Source: Alisma plantago-aquatica
Taxonomy: Eukaryota; Streptophyta; Magnoliopsida; Alismatales; Alismataceae
Reading direction: 5' to 3'
DNA: 64,000 nucleotides
NCBI GenBank assembly: GCA_963693085.1
Contig: OY856411.1
Span: 117,949,267 to 118,013,266 of the forward strand
Below are positions 23,086 through 34,500 of this stretch, piece after piece (position 1 is the first letter of the stretch; every line of letters begins with the position of its first letter). The notes beneath the pieces were generated by a model. That model made no database searches and had not been told where the DNA came from. It saw only the letters and a program-made list of their open reading frames with translations. Both the position numbers and the translations under genes were made by a program.

Positions 23086-24354
23086 ATGAGTGACTACCTA
23101 GGAGGGAGACTCTCGACCAGCCTTCCAATCTTTGATGGGAGCAATTTCCTCTATTGGAGAAGAAGGCTTCAATTCTACATCCAAGGATCAAGTCTCGAGA
23201 TGTGGAAAATGGTGAACAACCCATACATTCTACCAAAGACAAATATTGAAGAATGGGATGAAGCCACCTTGATGAAAGCAACGTTGAATGCTAGAGCCAT
23301 GCACATCCTATATGCCTCCATGACCCCCACCGAGTTCAACCAGATTTCCTCTTGTGAGACAGCCTATGTGGTATAGAGAAAGCTTTGCATCACTTATGAA
23401 GGGACAGATCAAGTGAAGGAAAGCAAAGTCTACATGCTCAAAGGGTTGCTTGAGAACTTCAAGATGGGAAAGGAGGAGAGCATAGCCAACATGTACTCAA
23501 GGCTCAACACCATCTTGAATGGTCTTGCTATTCTAGGACATCCTATGTCTAGTGAAGAGATCAACTCAAAGATCCTTAGAACTCTCCCCAAGAGGTGGGA
23601 ATCCAAGGTGACTTCTATTGAAGAAGCAAGGTCTCTTAGGGATATTCCTATTGAAGAGCTCATTGGAAATCTTCAAGCACATGAAGCCACACTTGACAAG
23701 AGGGAGGAAGTAGAAAGACAAGAGGAGAAAGAACTCAAGAGAATGAAGAAGGCTGAAATCAAAGCTCAAATCAAGGCTATTGTTGGTCAAGATTCTCCTT
23801 CCTCTCAAGTTGAAGAAGATGCCATGTACTCCAAGGGTAGACTCTACAAAGGCAAGTCCTCCTCCATTCGGTGCTTCACATGTGGAAAGAAGGGTCACTA
23901 CAAGGAAGATTGCCCACAAGGCAAAAAGACCCATATTCGCAAGAAGGAGAAATGGCAATCAAGCTCAAGTGGCTCCTCCAACTCAAGCTCAAGTGAAGAT
24001 TCATGTGAAGGATCAAGCTCAAGCTCTAGTGATGAAGGAGAATGCCATTTTGCTCTTATAGCGTCAACAAGTGAAGACTCAAGTGAGGTAAATCTAGACT
24101 CTTTAGATAAAGAATCTTTAATTGCTATTATTCATGATATTTGTGCCTCTTATAAGTCTTCTAAAAAGAAAAAGAAAAAACTTGCTAAAATTGTTGATAA
24201 TTTGCATATAGAACTAGATGATATTGAATATGCTAATTCTTGCTTTCTTATTGATAAAAATGATTGTCTTAGCCAAGTAGACTCTCTTAAACTTGAAAAT
24301 GCTAGTTTGCTTGACAAGATTAGATTTCTAGAAGCTCAACCTCTCATGCCTTAA
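23086..24354 (+). pseudogene. Element B gag, main part, one in-frame stop
   Basis: The frame starts with MSDYLGG and has FDGSNFLYWRRRLQFYIQG, the N-terminal gag signature of plant Copia elements (DUF4219/UBN2 type). It is interrupted by TAG at 23374-23376 (codon 97), where a Trp is usual in the family, and continues in the same frame to TAA at 24352-24354. A charged, Lys/Glu-rich, likely coiled-coil stretch precedes the zinc knuckle CFTCGKKGHYKEDC (23872-23913, CX2CX4HX4C). A Ser-rich tract follows (about 23950-24045). Gag forms the virus-like particle and binds element RNA. The single stop would give a short truncated product unless read through. Confidence 0.88.
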
Positions 24355-24368
24355 TTGTTGATTCTCTC

Positions 24369-24980
24369 ATGCATGAGCTTGATACTCTTAAAACTGAAAA
24401 CGTAGAACTCAAGCTTATTGATGATGCTAGGAGAAAAGAAATCTATTCTTATCAAAGAGAATTAGTGGTGCTTAAATCTAAAAATGCCTCCTTGCTTGCT
24501 AAAATCAATGGGCATGAACCTTGTTCTAGTTATACTAATAGAGAGAATGATGTTGCTGCTTTGCATATTTATAGAGATCCTTATTTAACTAAAACTCTTT
24601 GCTTAGAAAATGATCTTTTGCATGCTAGAGATAATATCAATAATTTGTCTTCTACTATTGCTTCTCTTAAGCATGATAATGACAGTTTGAGATCATCCTT
24701 GCAAAGATTCTTAGTTGGTAAAAAGAGTCTTAATGACATCCTACACCATACTACTAAACAAATTGGTAGACATGGTTTAGGGTATGATAGTAGTCAAGGG
24801 AACAACAAAGATAAAGGACCTCCAATATTCCATGGAGAATCCTCTAGTTCCAAGACTATGGGAACATGCAACTATTGTAATGAAATTGGTCATTATTCTA
24901 CTTGTTGTCCTTTTAGGAAAGCACCCAAGAGCAATAGGACTTGGGTTGCTAAACTAACCCCTACGGACCCAAAAACATGA
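24369..24980 (+). pseudogene. Element B gag, C-terminal part in another frame
   Basis: A 203-codon open stretch, frame-shifted from the preceding gag frame. It is Leu/Asn/Lys-rich and probably coiled coil. A second zinc knuckle, CNYCNEIGHYSTCC, lies at 24867-24908, followed by TWVAKLTPTDPK, which resembles the WVPK-type motif after the Sirevirus gag knuckle. The frame change shows that the gag is no longer one reading frame; the indel lies in the region before 24369. Confidence 0.8.
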
Positions 24981-26540
24981 TTGAGGACCATTTCATCTTT
25001 CTTCCTGTAGGTAATTGCAAATGGATTGACTTGAGCTATTGAATTGCAAATTGACTTCTCAATCCACATGAAAGAAGAAAGGTGAGATGTGTAGAGGGTG
25101 ACAACAAGTGGAAAAGCAATGGTAAGCACAAAGGTAATGGTTTTATTTCTTGTAACCATTTCTAACTTGTTTTTGTCAAGTTAGTGTGCACTATACATAT
25201 GGTTTTTGAGTCAAAAGTGGAATCTTGTGATTCTCTTCACACTCTTGCTCAAAAACTGTTTCTAATGCTTCTATAGTGCATTACTAACTTGCTTAGACAT
25301 CTTTGGATATGGTTTGTATTTTAAGCATGCCTTTAAATATGTTTTTATGATATATATGTGCTTCTTGACAGCTGATCTGTCGGTCGAGTTTTCCCTATTG
25401 AAACTCGACCGATAGGCACCAAGAGTGTTGCCAACAACTGTCATCGGTCGAGTTGACAATGCACAAAACTCGACCGATAACACTGTGCACAGAATATACA
25501 TTTGCTTATTGGATGATAATTTCTCTCTCAACTAGATTTTCTCAACCAATAGCCTTATTCTTTGTCACTCTCATTTGGTACCTTTATATATGCATATTGC
25601 CATGTTCTATATTGCCTATCTTGCTTACAACTCTATCTCTCTAATTGCCCTAAATTGGCATATCTATATCTTGCAATTACTTGCTTTGAGTTGTTTTGCA
25701 GGTTTTGATGATGATCTCTTTGGATCTCTTGGTTGTGTCTAAAATCGCTTCCGTTGTACTCTAACTTGCTACATCTCTATAGGTGTATATCTTGTTTTGA
25801 TACAACCTTGAGGTTCATAGGGATAATCATCTTATGGTAAGGATGCATATCTAGTGAGTTATATCCTTTCATGCTTCTAAAATTGCTTATCTCCTTGTTT
25901 GGATATATCTCTACATCTGATCATAGCTTTCTTTATCCTGTGTATCTTTTGGTATCTCTTGCTATGATCTAGATCCTACTAGTAGTCCTAACTTGTGATA
26001 TCATCTACTAGTAGTTCATATACATGTAGTTCTAACCCTGTTTATAATTGGCATCTTTACTCATCTATATGCTATGCTTATACATGCTCAAGCTTGTTTC
26101 TTAAATTGCATATCTACTATCTTGAGTTGCTTGCATAACATTGTGATGCAGGGTACATAGAGCTACATTATATGTAGAAATTGGAGTATTTTTGGATTTT
26201 ATGCAGATTTTGCTCCAGTTTCAGTTTTTGGTGCAAGACTAGTGTTTTTCATGCAGAAACGACCTTCTAAGCAAGACTCATTTCTTTGCCATGAGCTCCA
26301 ATGGTTTTTGGTCAAATTCCATCATCTTGAGGGCCAAAATTGCATTTTTATTATTTTTCTGCAGCACTTTATCTTGCATTTTTGGGTTGTTCAAGTATAT
26401 GCTTTAACTTGCTTTTCTTTCTATGCTTGGACAAGCCCCTATCTGTGCTCTTCTACTCTCCTTCTATATATTTGTATTATCTCCTTTCTCCTTAACAAGT
26501 GATGTTTCTTTTTTTCTTCATAACCCCCACCTTTTTGAAA
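24981..26540 (+). other. Element B interior lacking pol
   Basis: In an autonomous Copia element this place holds protease, integrase, reverse transcriptase and RNase H. Here it is about 1.6 kb of AT-rich noncoding DNA. It contains two more inverted pairs of the GGTCGAGTT/AACTCGACC word, at 25378-25418 and 25441-25480. Confidence 0.85.
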
Positions 26541-26544
26541 TGAC

Positions 26545-26890
26545 AAAGGGGGAGAAAGGTAATGTCTTCTTTTAAAAAGAGGAAGAAGGCATGTCTTACA
26601 TGAAGAGGAGAAGCATGTTCATGTAAAGGGAGAAGGTAAAGGGGAGAAGACATATATGTGTAGAACATATATGAGTAGAAGACATAGTTTCTATAAATGT
26701 TATGAAAGCTAACCATACAGGAGAAATAGCATCAATTGAGGGGGAGTATGAAAACTCCATGCACATCAATTGAGGGGAGCATATGAACTCCATTCTATTG
26801 AAACCCCTAGGTTTCTCCAAAGGTATGAATTTACTTAAATGCTTTCAATACATTTATGGAATGGTTTGTCATCTTCAAAAAGGGGGAGAA
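26545..26890 (+). promoter_or_regulatory. Series of polypurine tracts before the element B 3' LTR
   Basis: Purine tracts with GGGGGAG or close variants at 26545-26559, 26625-26636, 26638-26649, 26738-26746, 26772-26779 and finally 26877-26890, abutting the LTR. Multiple polypurine tracts near the 3' LTR are a documented feature of Sireviruses. The last one is the functional primer for plus-strand synthesis. Confidence 0.85.
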
Positions 26891-28493
26891 TGTTGACTCA
26901 AGGTCAATTAGGTCAATGTTGACTCACGTCTAAATTGACTAAACCCATGTTTTGATGATGACTAACCATTCCACATTTTGGTGTCTAATGTCTCTACTTG
27001 AGAAATTTCAGATTATGTATAGACACACTCCAAATGCCCTAACTTGCACATCTCAAATTGGAGAAAAGACAAGTCAAAGTCATACAAGTGCATGTTTTTG
27101 TAATATGATGTATATCCATTAAAATCATGTTGTAAATTACTTGTAATGATTGTATGACTTGTAATTAAGCTTAGAAAAATATCAGGAACACTTAGATCGA
27201 ATATTAGAGCACTATAAATGCATCTTTGAAAATCAATTACAGGCACTTGGTCGGTCCAGTTTCCCACCCTGAAACTCGACCGATCAACCTTGATCGATTT
27301 TCTGAAGATTGCATCGGTCGAGTTGTGCACTCACAGAACTCGACCGATTGGGTAGTAGGCCATTTCCAGTTGAAATGGTCGGTCGAGTTTCCTCAGGACA
27401 AACTCGAATGATCCTTTGGACATCGGTTTGCCTCCTACTTGATCGGTCGAGTTACACCCATAGAAACTCGACCGATTGCACTGTACGGAAAAGTGCAGAA
27501 AAGTGTTTCTAGCCGTTGTGGAGTTGCAACAAGTGAAAATAGATCCGTTGCAAGCCACAAAACGGCTAGTTTTCGTTTACAAGTGTTCCCAAAGGCTAAG
27601 AGGCATCCCCAGCTATAAATAGGACCCCTTGGGCTTCATTCTAAGGTTGAGCATTCATTGCAAACTCTTTGTGAGGTTCCTATTCTATAGTTGAGTGCTT
27701 CCTACAACCTCCTCTCTCTCTCTAAGCTTAATCACTTGCTACATCCATTAGAGTGAGTAGGAAATCTGTAAGAGAGCTAGTCCTACATGTATATCTTGTG
27801 AGGCTCTCACTTCCACCACCTCCACTTCTCTCATTTGCAATCATGAAGATGAAGGTTCTCTCTCTTATCCAAGAGAGGTGAAGAAGAACAAGGGAAGGCG
27901 TCCCTTGGTGAAGATCAAGTCTAAAGACTTGGAGCTAGAGTGGGTAAGCCCTTGGAGAAGGCAGAAGACTCAAGCTCAAGTGGGTAAGACCTTGGTGGAA
28001 GCTTCTCCGAGTGAAGGTGAAGTCAAAGGCGGAAGATCCAAGAAGAGTGGGTAATTCCTGCAAGGCCGAAGACTTGTGCAAGAGTGGGTAAGTCCTTGGA
28101 TAAGGTCAATGACTCTTGCAAAGTGGGTAAGTCCTTGGTAAGGTTTAAGACTCTTTGTATTGAATAGGTAAGTACTTTGTTGGTCATGTATTGTAAGTCT
28201 TATAAGTGAATATAAGAGTACAATTGTTGGAAGTCCTAGAGGTTGACCTCTCTAGGCAAGTGGACTGACACACTTCTAGTTTGAAGTGTGGAACCACTCT
28301 AAATAGCTTGTCTAATTGGTGCATGTTCAATCTCTCTTATCCTTGCTATGCATGATTTAGTTGCACTCAAATTGCCTATTTAGCAACCTTATCTTGTCAT
28401 ATATTTTGAAGGTTTAATGAGTTTTGTTTAAGTGCTTTCATCTCTATTCACCCCCCCCTCTAGAGCATCTAAACACCCATCTAGGATCCAACA
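26891..28493 (+). repeat. Element B 3' LTR
   Basis: 1603 bp, colinear with 21433-23034 with scattered substitutions, including the inverted-pair cluster and the TATA box. One motif copy is damaged (aactcgaatgatc at about 27401). Confidence 0.95.
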
Positions 28494-28527
28494 GAAATGA
28501 CCCAACAACCAAGGTAGACTCGGCAGG
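28494..28527 (+). other. 34-bp island of element A between B and C
   Basis: Contains the right GAAAT duplication of B (28494-28498) and the left GCAGG duplication of C (28523-28527). Once B and C are removed it joins 21432 to 38117 without loss. Confidence 0.92.
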
Positions 28528-29862
28528 TGTCGCGCCCCAATCTCACATTAACCACAAACCATGAAATTAGGGCACGACAGGTGGGATTAACACATAACCA
28601 ACCACTTGTCACTTTTTAAAATGATTAAAAACATTTAAAGGATAACCAAGTTTAAACTGTAAATAGAAAACTGAGCAAACTGCAGGAACTTTTCTATTTA
28701 ACTGATTAAAGATACAAGCAAGGTCTACATCATAATACATTGATTACCATAAAGAAATCACAACATTAATTTACATCTGTGTACACATTCTCTCTCTCAC
28801 TCACACCTTGTCCCGAGGATCGAGGGGAATGGACTAAGAGACCTCTAACTAGACTAACCACAAACCTTCTATCGACTAAGCGTTAGGGTGAAACGATCCT
28901 TCTGATTCCTGATGTTGATGCTGACCTGAAAATGTTTGAGTAGAGGGATGAGCCTACTCGCTCAGTGAATAACATTTCACTTAGCTATCACTAAACAACT
29001 CGTCAGGTTTATAAACTGAAATAAAAACAAATATACAGTTCAAGCAGGGCAGTTCCATTAGCATAGTAGATATACAGATAATAACCACACTTCTAAGCAT
29101 CAACAGGTGTTTCAGGTAAATAAACAGTTATATAATTTACTGTGAACCTACTTGATTATTTATTCATTTTATTATTATGCCCTAAATATATGCAGTGTAC
29201 TCTGCATATAAAGATCCGCAGCAAGTTCATGCTACGGTCCCACCGTACAAGACTTAGCGACACACCCGGGAAGTGCTAAGTCTGACTACTCGTCCTGGTC
29301 TGCACAGGACCCTAGGCTCCACGGCCTCAACGCACAACCACGTGTGCTGCACAACCATGTGTGCTCCTGACTTCTCCTTTAACCTGAGTACACCGGCGGA
29401 GAGTCACAGGGTTACCTTCGTGACACAAGCACAAATGGTGTTAGATAACCAAGTTTTCTTTTGTTATCGCAGTGCCATCGTGACACAAGCACGATTGTTG
29501 TTGGACACTGCCTCTCTTTCCATCCTCGTGCCACCAGAATTACTCAACCGGTTGATGTTGGACACGAGTTTCACCCCTAAGTTGCAGATTCCCTCTTAGG
29601 GGTTCTACGGTGTTAGGGCACCTAAGTCTAATAATTAAATAGCAGATAAACAATTAGACAGAAATATCACATAACAACTGTAAGACATAGAATTTCCTCT
29701 TTTTCATCATTTACATTACACAATTCAAGTTCCAATGAACTTATCATACTAAAAAGTACATGCTACACTGTTTAAAGGTCATATCAACTGATACTGAAGC
29801 AAATAAGCATTTAAAATGAGTTAAATAATGATTTCTAAATGAACTGTCACTCACCACTTGAA

Positions 29863-30166
29863 ACTCGGCCGATCACTATGGAACTCGGCCGAACACTTCC
29901 CAGAATCTGAAACTTGGCCGACCAACCTCGGCCGACCAGCAGGAAACTCGGCCGATCCTCTGAGGAACTCGGCCGATCGAGACACTGCTTTAAACACCTA
30001 CAAGGAAACTCGGCCGATCAGGACCAAATTCGGCCGACAAAAACGCTGTTCGCTTATCTAAATAAGAAACTCGGCCGATCCAAGACCCCAAACTCGACCG
30101 ACCAAAACTCTATACGATTGCCCTAATAGGAAACTCGGCCGACCGAATAGGAACTCGGCCGAACCG
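29863..30166. promoter_or_regulatory. AACTCGGCCGA array in element C 3' LTR
   Basis: About 14 copies of AACTCGGCCGA(T/C/A), all in one orientation on the window plus strand, at irregular spacing of about 15-45 bp, with a few variants (acttggccga, actcgaccga, attcggccga). The array repeats in the 5' LTR at about 37075-37376. The word contains the palindrome CGGCCG. Confidence 0.85.
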
Positions 30167-30469
30167 CGCACAGGCAGAAAACAAAAATGACCTGTAAGAG
30201 TCGATTTCTCTCAAATCGACGGGAAAAACTCAAACAAACACCGCCAAACGTTCGCAATCGATGCATACCACCAAAACGGACCTAAAGGGGGAAGAGAAAC
30301 GAGCTAGGGCTGCTCCTTGCGCCCCAATCCTCAAGCCGTTTCCCTGCAACCGTAGCTTCAGCTGCGAATCCGAATCGAATTGACGGAGAAGGTGATCAAC
30401 GGAGGGAAGAGGACGAGCTACAACAGCTGATCGGAGCAAAACGGAGCTCCGACGTCTCTCCCTACTCAG

Positions 30470-30472
<3 letters not shown>

Positions 30473-30520
<48 letters not shown>
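30473..30520. repeat. CT microsatellite in element C 3' LTR
   Basis: Uninterrupted (CT)n of about 24 units. The other LTR has about 26 units at 37684-37738. Length differs between the two LTRs, as expected of a microsatellite. Confidence 0.95.
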
Positions 30521-30526
<6 letters not shown>

Positions 30527-30894
30527 ACGCAAGGAAGAAGAACGCAGAAGCGTTCTCTTGTTTCTGTGAAAGTGAAATGAGATAAGTGAGAAGAAGAGAA
30601 TAAGGAAGAAAACCTAGGGGCCGAATCACAAAGTTTGAAACTTTCAAAAATTACAAACGGGTCCCTAAAAGCCCAAAAACATGCAACTTTTGACTCGAAA
30701 GTCGGATTCGAACGATTTCTCTGGCAACGCTTCAAGCGTAAGATCCTACATGCTTTAGAAGCTAGAAAACACACTAAGCACATATCATAACCATTTTAAA
30801 CATTATTAACAAAAACAGGCTTATAACTCAACACATCAGCTAAACACATGCTTAACAGCATACTTACGGGATAAGCTCGACGCGGGTCGTAACA

Positions 30895-30912
30895 ATCTCC
30901 CTCCCTTATAAG
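30895..30912 (-). promoter_or_regulatory. Polypurine tract of element C
   Basis: The minus strand reads cttataagggagggagat immediately before the 3' LTR, preceded by GAATTTTGGGACGAAATTC, the usual chromovirus arrangement. Confidence 0.85.
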
Positions 30913-30930
30913 AATTTCGTCCCAAAATTC

Positions 30931-31107
30931 CTAGAAGAGAAAAGGAAACTTGCCACGCATCTCAGACTCTAGTTCCCACGTAGCTTCCTCAAGATTATGG
31001 TTTCTCCATAAAACCTTCACTAAAGGTATCTCCCGGTTCTTAAGCTTTTTGATCCGGTGATCAACTATCTGCACTGGTCCTTCAACATAGGACACATCTG
31101 TTCTAAG
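30931..31107 (-). pseudogene. Element C chromodomain
   Basis: The minus-strand frame after the stop at 31108-31110 reads SYVEGPVQIVDHRIKKLKNR, then a VLWRNH motif, EEATWE and a final FPFLF before TAG (30931-30933). This is the C-terminal chromodomain of chromovirus integrase, thought to steer insertion to chromatin bearing particular histone marks. It is in the same frame as the integrase upstream, separated only by the in-frame stop. Confidence 0.9.
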
Positions 31108-32382
31108 CTACGCCGGTTCTGGATCTACAATCTTTTCCGTATCGGGATGACACTTTTTCAGCATAGACACGTGGAAGACATCATGAAGATTTGCCAACTT
31201 AGACGGCAAATCCAACCTGTAAGCTACAGGTCCAATCCTATCAACAATAGGATATGGACCCATATACCTAGGGGCCAACTTACCCCTCTTGCCAAACCTC
31301 AACACTCCCTTCCATGGTGAAACCTTCAAATAAACCTCGTCACCAACCTAAAACTCAAGAGGTCGACGTCGTCTTTCTGCATAACTTTTCTGTCTGTCCT
31401 GAGCAGCTTTTAACTGATCCCTGATCACAGATATCTTTTCTGTAGTTACATCGACTAGATTAGGTCCAAGAATTTCCTTCTCACCCACCTCGTACCAACA
31501 AACTGGCGATCTACACTTCCTGCCATAAAGAGCTTCATATGGAGCCATTCCAAGACTAGAATGGTAACTGTTATTATATGCAAACTCCATTAGGCTTAAG
31601 TGTTCTTCCCAGTTGCCTCTAAACTGTAGCACGCATGCTCTCAGCATGTCTTCAAGGGTCTGAATGGTCCTCTCAGATTGACCATCTGTCTGTGGGTGAA
31701 ACGCTGTACTGAACTTCAGCCTTGTGCCCAACACATGATGTAACTGATTCCAGAATCTAGATGTAAACTTTGGATCTCTGTCAGAAATAATGGAAACTGG
31801 AATCCCATGCAACCTGATTACCTCATCCACATAAACTTTAGCCAGCTTAGAAGCGTCAAAGGTTGACTTGACAGGAAGAAAGTGAGCAGACTTAGTTAGT
31901 CTATCCACAATCACCCATATCGAGTCCGAACCCTTAGGCGTCCTGGGTAATCCTACCACAAAGTCCATCATGATGTGTTCCCATTTCCATTCTGGTATAG
32001 GAAGCGACTGCAAAGTACCAGCAGGTTTCTAATGCTCAGCCTTAACCTGCTGACACACCCCGCACCTAGCCACGTAATCAGCCACATCCTTTTTCATGCC
32101 AGACCACCAGTACAGCTCTTTGAGGTTCCTGTACATCTTTGTGTTACCTGGATGCATAACATACATAGAAGTATGCGCTTCTTCAAGAATCTGCTATTTT
32201 AACTCGCTGTTCCCAGGTACACACAACTTATCATGAAGATACAACATGCCTTCATCAGAAAACCTGAACTCTGTTCTCTTACCTTCTGACATTTCCTGCA
32301 TGATTTGCCACAACTCATCATCACTCTGCTGTAATTCCTTAATCTGATTATAAAAAAGTAGGTCTGACTTGCATCTGAGCAA
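31108..32382 (-). pseudogene. Element C integrase, several in-frame stops
   Basis: The minus-strand frame carries the zinc-binding region (VMHPGNTKMYRNL, then CGVCQQVK, about 32060-32170) and the catalytic core starting near IPEWKWEHIMMDF. The core shows an Asp in MDF, the ISDRDPKFTSRFW block and the Glu of QSERTIQTLEDML, so the D,D-35-E triad is present. The GPY/F module (LAPRYMGPYPIVDRIG, about 31230-31280) follows. Stops TAG are at 32194-32196, 32029-32031, 31348-31350 and 31108-31110. Integrase inserts the DNA copy into the genome; this copy cannot be made whole. Confidence 0.92.
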
Positions 32383-32899
32383 TCAACCCACTCTGTCCTG
32401 TCACCTCCAAGTCCAAGTTCAACCTTCGCATATCTACAAGCAAGTCTCTCTTGAAACATGCCATAGAAAATGCATTGGCTGTTGAACTTGACTTTCTACT
32501 CAAAGCATCAGCTACAACATTCGCTTTACCAGGATGGTAATCGATTGTCACATCATAATCTTTGATCAGCTCAAGCCATCTGCGCTGTCTCAAATTCAAG
32601 TCTTTCTGAGTGAAGATATATTTCAGACTCTTATGGTCTGTAAACACCTGACATGTCTCACCATACAGGTAGTGACGCCATGTCTTAAGAGCATGAACTA
32701 TAGCAGCTAACTCCAGATCATGAATAGGGTAATTCTCTTCATTCTTCTTAAGTTGTCTAGATGCGTAAGCCACAACTTTGCCTTCTTGCATCAGTACACA
32801 ACCCACACCTCTCCTGGAAGCATCACAGAACACTGTATAGCCTTTTTTTGCTTCAGGCAAAACCAACACTGGTGCTGAAGTCAACTTTTTCTTCAAAAT
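32348..32899 (-). pseudogene. Element C RNase H region
   Basis: Follows the reverse transcriptase after a TAG at 32900-32902. Motifs are [48 protein letters not shown] and [11 protein letters not shown], the classic Gypsy RNase H and connection. The frame is lost by a one-base change near 32350-32382 (an A-rich run), after which the integrase frame continues. Confidence 0.92.
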
Positions 32900-32902
32900 C
32901 TA

Positions 32903-34500
32903 AAAACTTTTCTCGCAGTTATCCGACCAAACAAACGGTACATCCTTCCTCGTCAAGCGTGTCAAAGGTGATGCTAACACACTGAAGTTCTGTATGAACC
33001 TTCTGTAATAACCTGCTAATCCCAAGAAACTTCTGATCTCAGTAGGAGTCCTAGGCTGTTCCCACTGAAGTACAGAATCAACTTTCTTAGGGTCAACACT
33101 AATTCCACCTCTCGAGATAACATGTCCAAGACATGCTACCTCGGCTAACCAGAACTCGCATTTGCTAAATTTAGCAAACAACTGGTGTTGTCTCAACAAC
33201 TGCAACACTACTCTCAGGTGTTGCTCATGCTGTGCATCATCTCTGGAGTAGATCAGAATATCATCTATAAAGACTACAATAAACTGATCTAGGAACAGTT
33301 TGAAAATCCGGTTCATCATATCCATAAAGGCTGCTGGGGCATTGGTCAACCCAAACGACATGACCAAAAACTCATAATGCCCATACCTGGTTCTGAAAGC
33401 TGTTTTGGGAATATCAGAAGCCTTTATCCTAAGCTGATGATATCCAGATCTCAAATCTATTTTAGAGAAGATCGTCGCTCCACGCAACTGATCAAACAAA
33501 TCATCTATTCTCGGCAAAGGATACTTATTCTTTATAGTGATCTTGTTCAGTTGCCTGTAATCTATACAGAGACGCATGGTACCATCCTTTTTCTTAACAA
33601 ACAGGACTGGAGCACCCCACGGTGAATAACTGGGTCTAATGAAACCCTTATCTAGCAATTCCTGCAACTGCACCTTGAGTTCCTTCAACTCTGCAGGTGC
33701 CATTCTATAGGCTGGCAGTGCTACTGGATGACTACCTGGATATATCTGAATTTCAAAATCAATGTCTCTGACAGGAGGTAAGCCTGGTAACTCCTCTGGA
33801 AAAACATCAGAGAACTCACGAACCACAGGCACATCATAAACACTGGCAGTTCTCTTCTCTGCTCTGGTGTCAACCACATGAGCAAGGAACGCTTCACATC
33901 CTTTCTGTAGCATCTTATCAGCTACAACAGCTGATATTATGCACGTAGGCAGAACTTTCCTGTCTCCAGTAAAGACACAAGAAAATTCCCCTAGTTGAAA
34001 GGTAGCTTCCTTCTTCCAACAATCGAGTTGCACTCGATATGTTTCAAGACAATCCATACCCAAGATGACTTGAAAGGTATTTACATCCAAGGGTATGAGA
34101 TTAGCAGCAAAGGTAAAACCTCCAAAAGATAACAAGCATCCGGGGCAAGACTCGGATAAAACTGTTGGTCCACCTAGTGGAACCCTCAACACTAACTCAT
34201 CTGCCAACTCTTGAGTTAACAGATTAAGTTCATCAACTAAAGAACGTCGTATAAAAGAATGAGTAACTCCCGGATCTATCAAAACTGAAACTGGTATACT
34301 ATTAAACAAAAGCATCTCTCCTGTAACAACTTGTGAAGAAATTATACCTTCCTGAGGTGTCAAAGAAAAGAAACGTGTTGAAGCTCTCCCTTTGCCACGT
34401 TGTCCTCTCTGACCACTCCTGCCACTAGACACTCCACCACCTCTAGAACCAGAAGCCACAGAGGAACTCGGAACATCATGGTATTGAGGCTGGAAAGCTT
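32903..34500 (-). pseudogene. Element C protease and reverse transcriptase
   Basis: Part of a 779-codon open frame (32900-35239). The aspartic protease motif reads [12 protein letters not shown]: the codon after the catalytic Asp is CCG (Pro, 34271-34273) where Ser or Thr is normal, so the protease is probably dead. The reverse transcriptase has [44 protein letters not shown] and the active-site FIDD at codons 657-660 of this frame. Further conserved blocks are [16 protein letters not shown] and [13 protein letters not shown]. The domain itself is open from end to end. Confidence 0.93.

Larger units (their letters stand above)
21433..28493 (+). mobile_element. Element B: Sirevirus-like Copia element with gag but no pol
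   Basis: Full-length element of 7061 bp with ends TGTTGACTC and ATCCAACA and a perfect 5-bp duplication GAAAT (21428-21432 and 28494-28498). LTRs are 21433-23034 (1602 bp) and 26891-28493 (1603 bp), about 98% identical by eye. A primer site lies at 23037-23048 and a final polypurine tract at 26877-26890. The interior encodes only gag, with a coiled-coil-rich stretch and two zinc knuckles. No protease, integrase or reverse transcriptase motifs appear in 24980-26540. Sireviruses are known for a long gag and repeated polypurine tracts, both present here. The structure fits a non-autonomous terminal-repeat element with gag (TR-GAG). Confidence 0.93.
28528..30894 (-). repeat. Element C 3' LTR
   Basis: 2367 bp. 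Contains an array of AACTCGGCCGA words (about 29863-30166) and a CT microsatellite (about 30473-30520) at the same places as in the other LTR. Confidence 0.95.

Noticed and set aside
29273..29599. 108-codon frame in both element C LTRs (also 36486-36812)
   Set aside because: Present in both LTRs only because they are copies of each other; no motif and antisense to the element.
30230..30783. Minus-strand frames with long Arg-Glu runs, also at 37443-38000
   Set aside because: They are translations of the CT/GA microsatellite inside the element C LTRs, not a protein.
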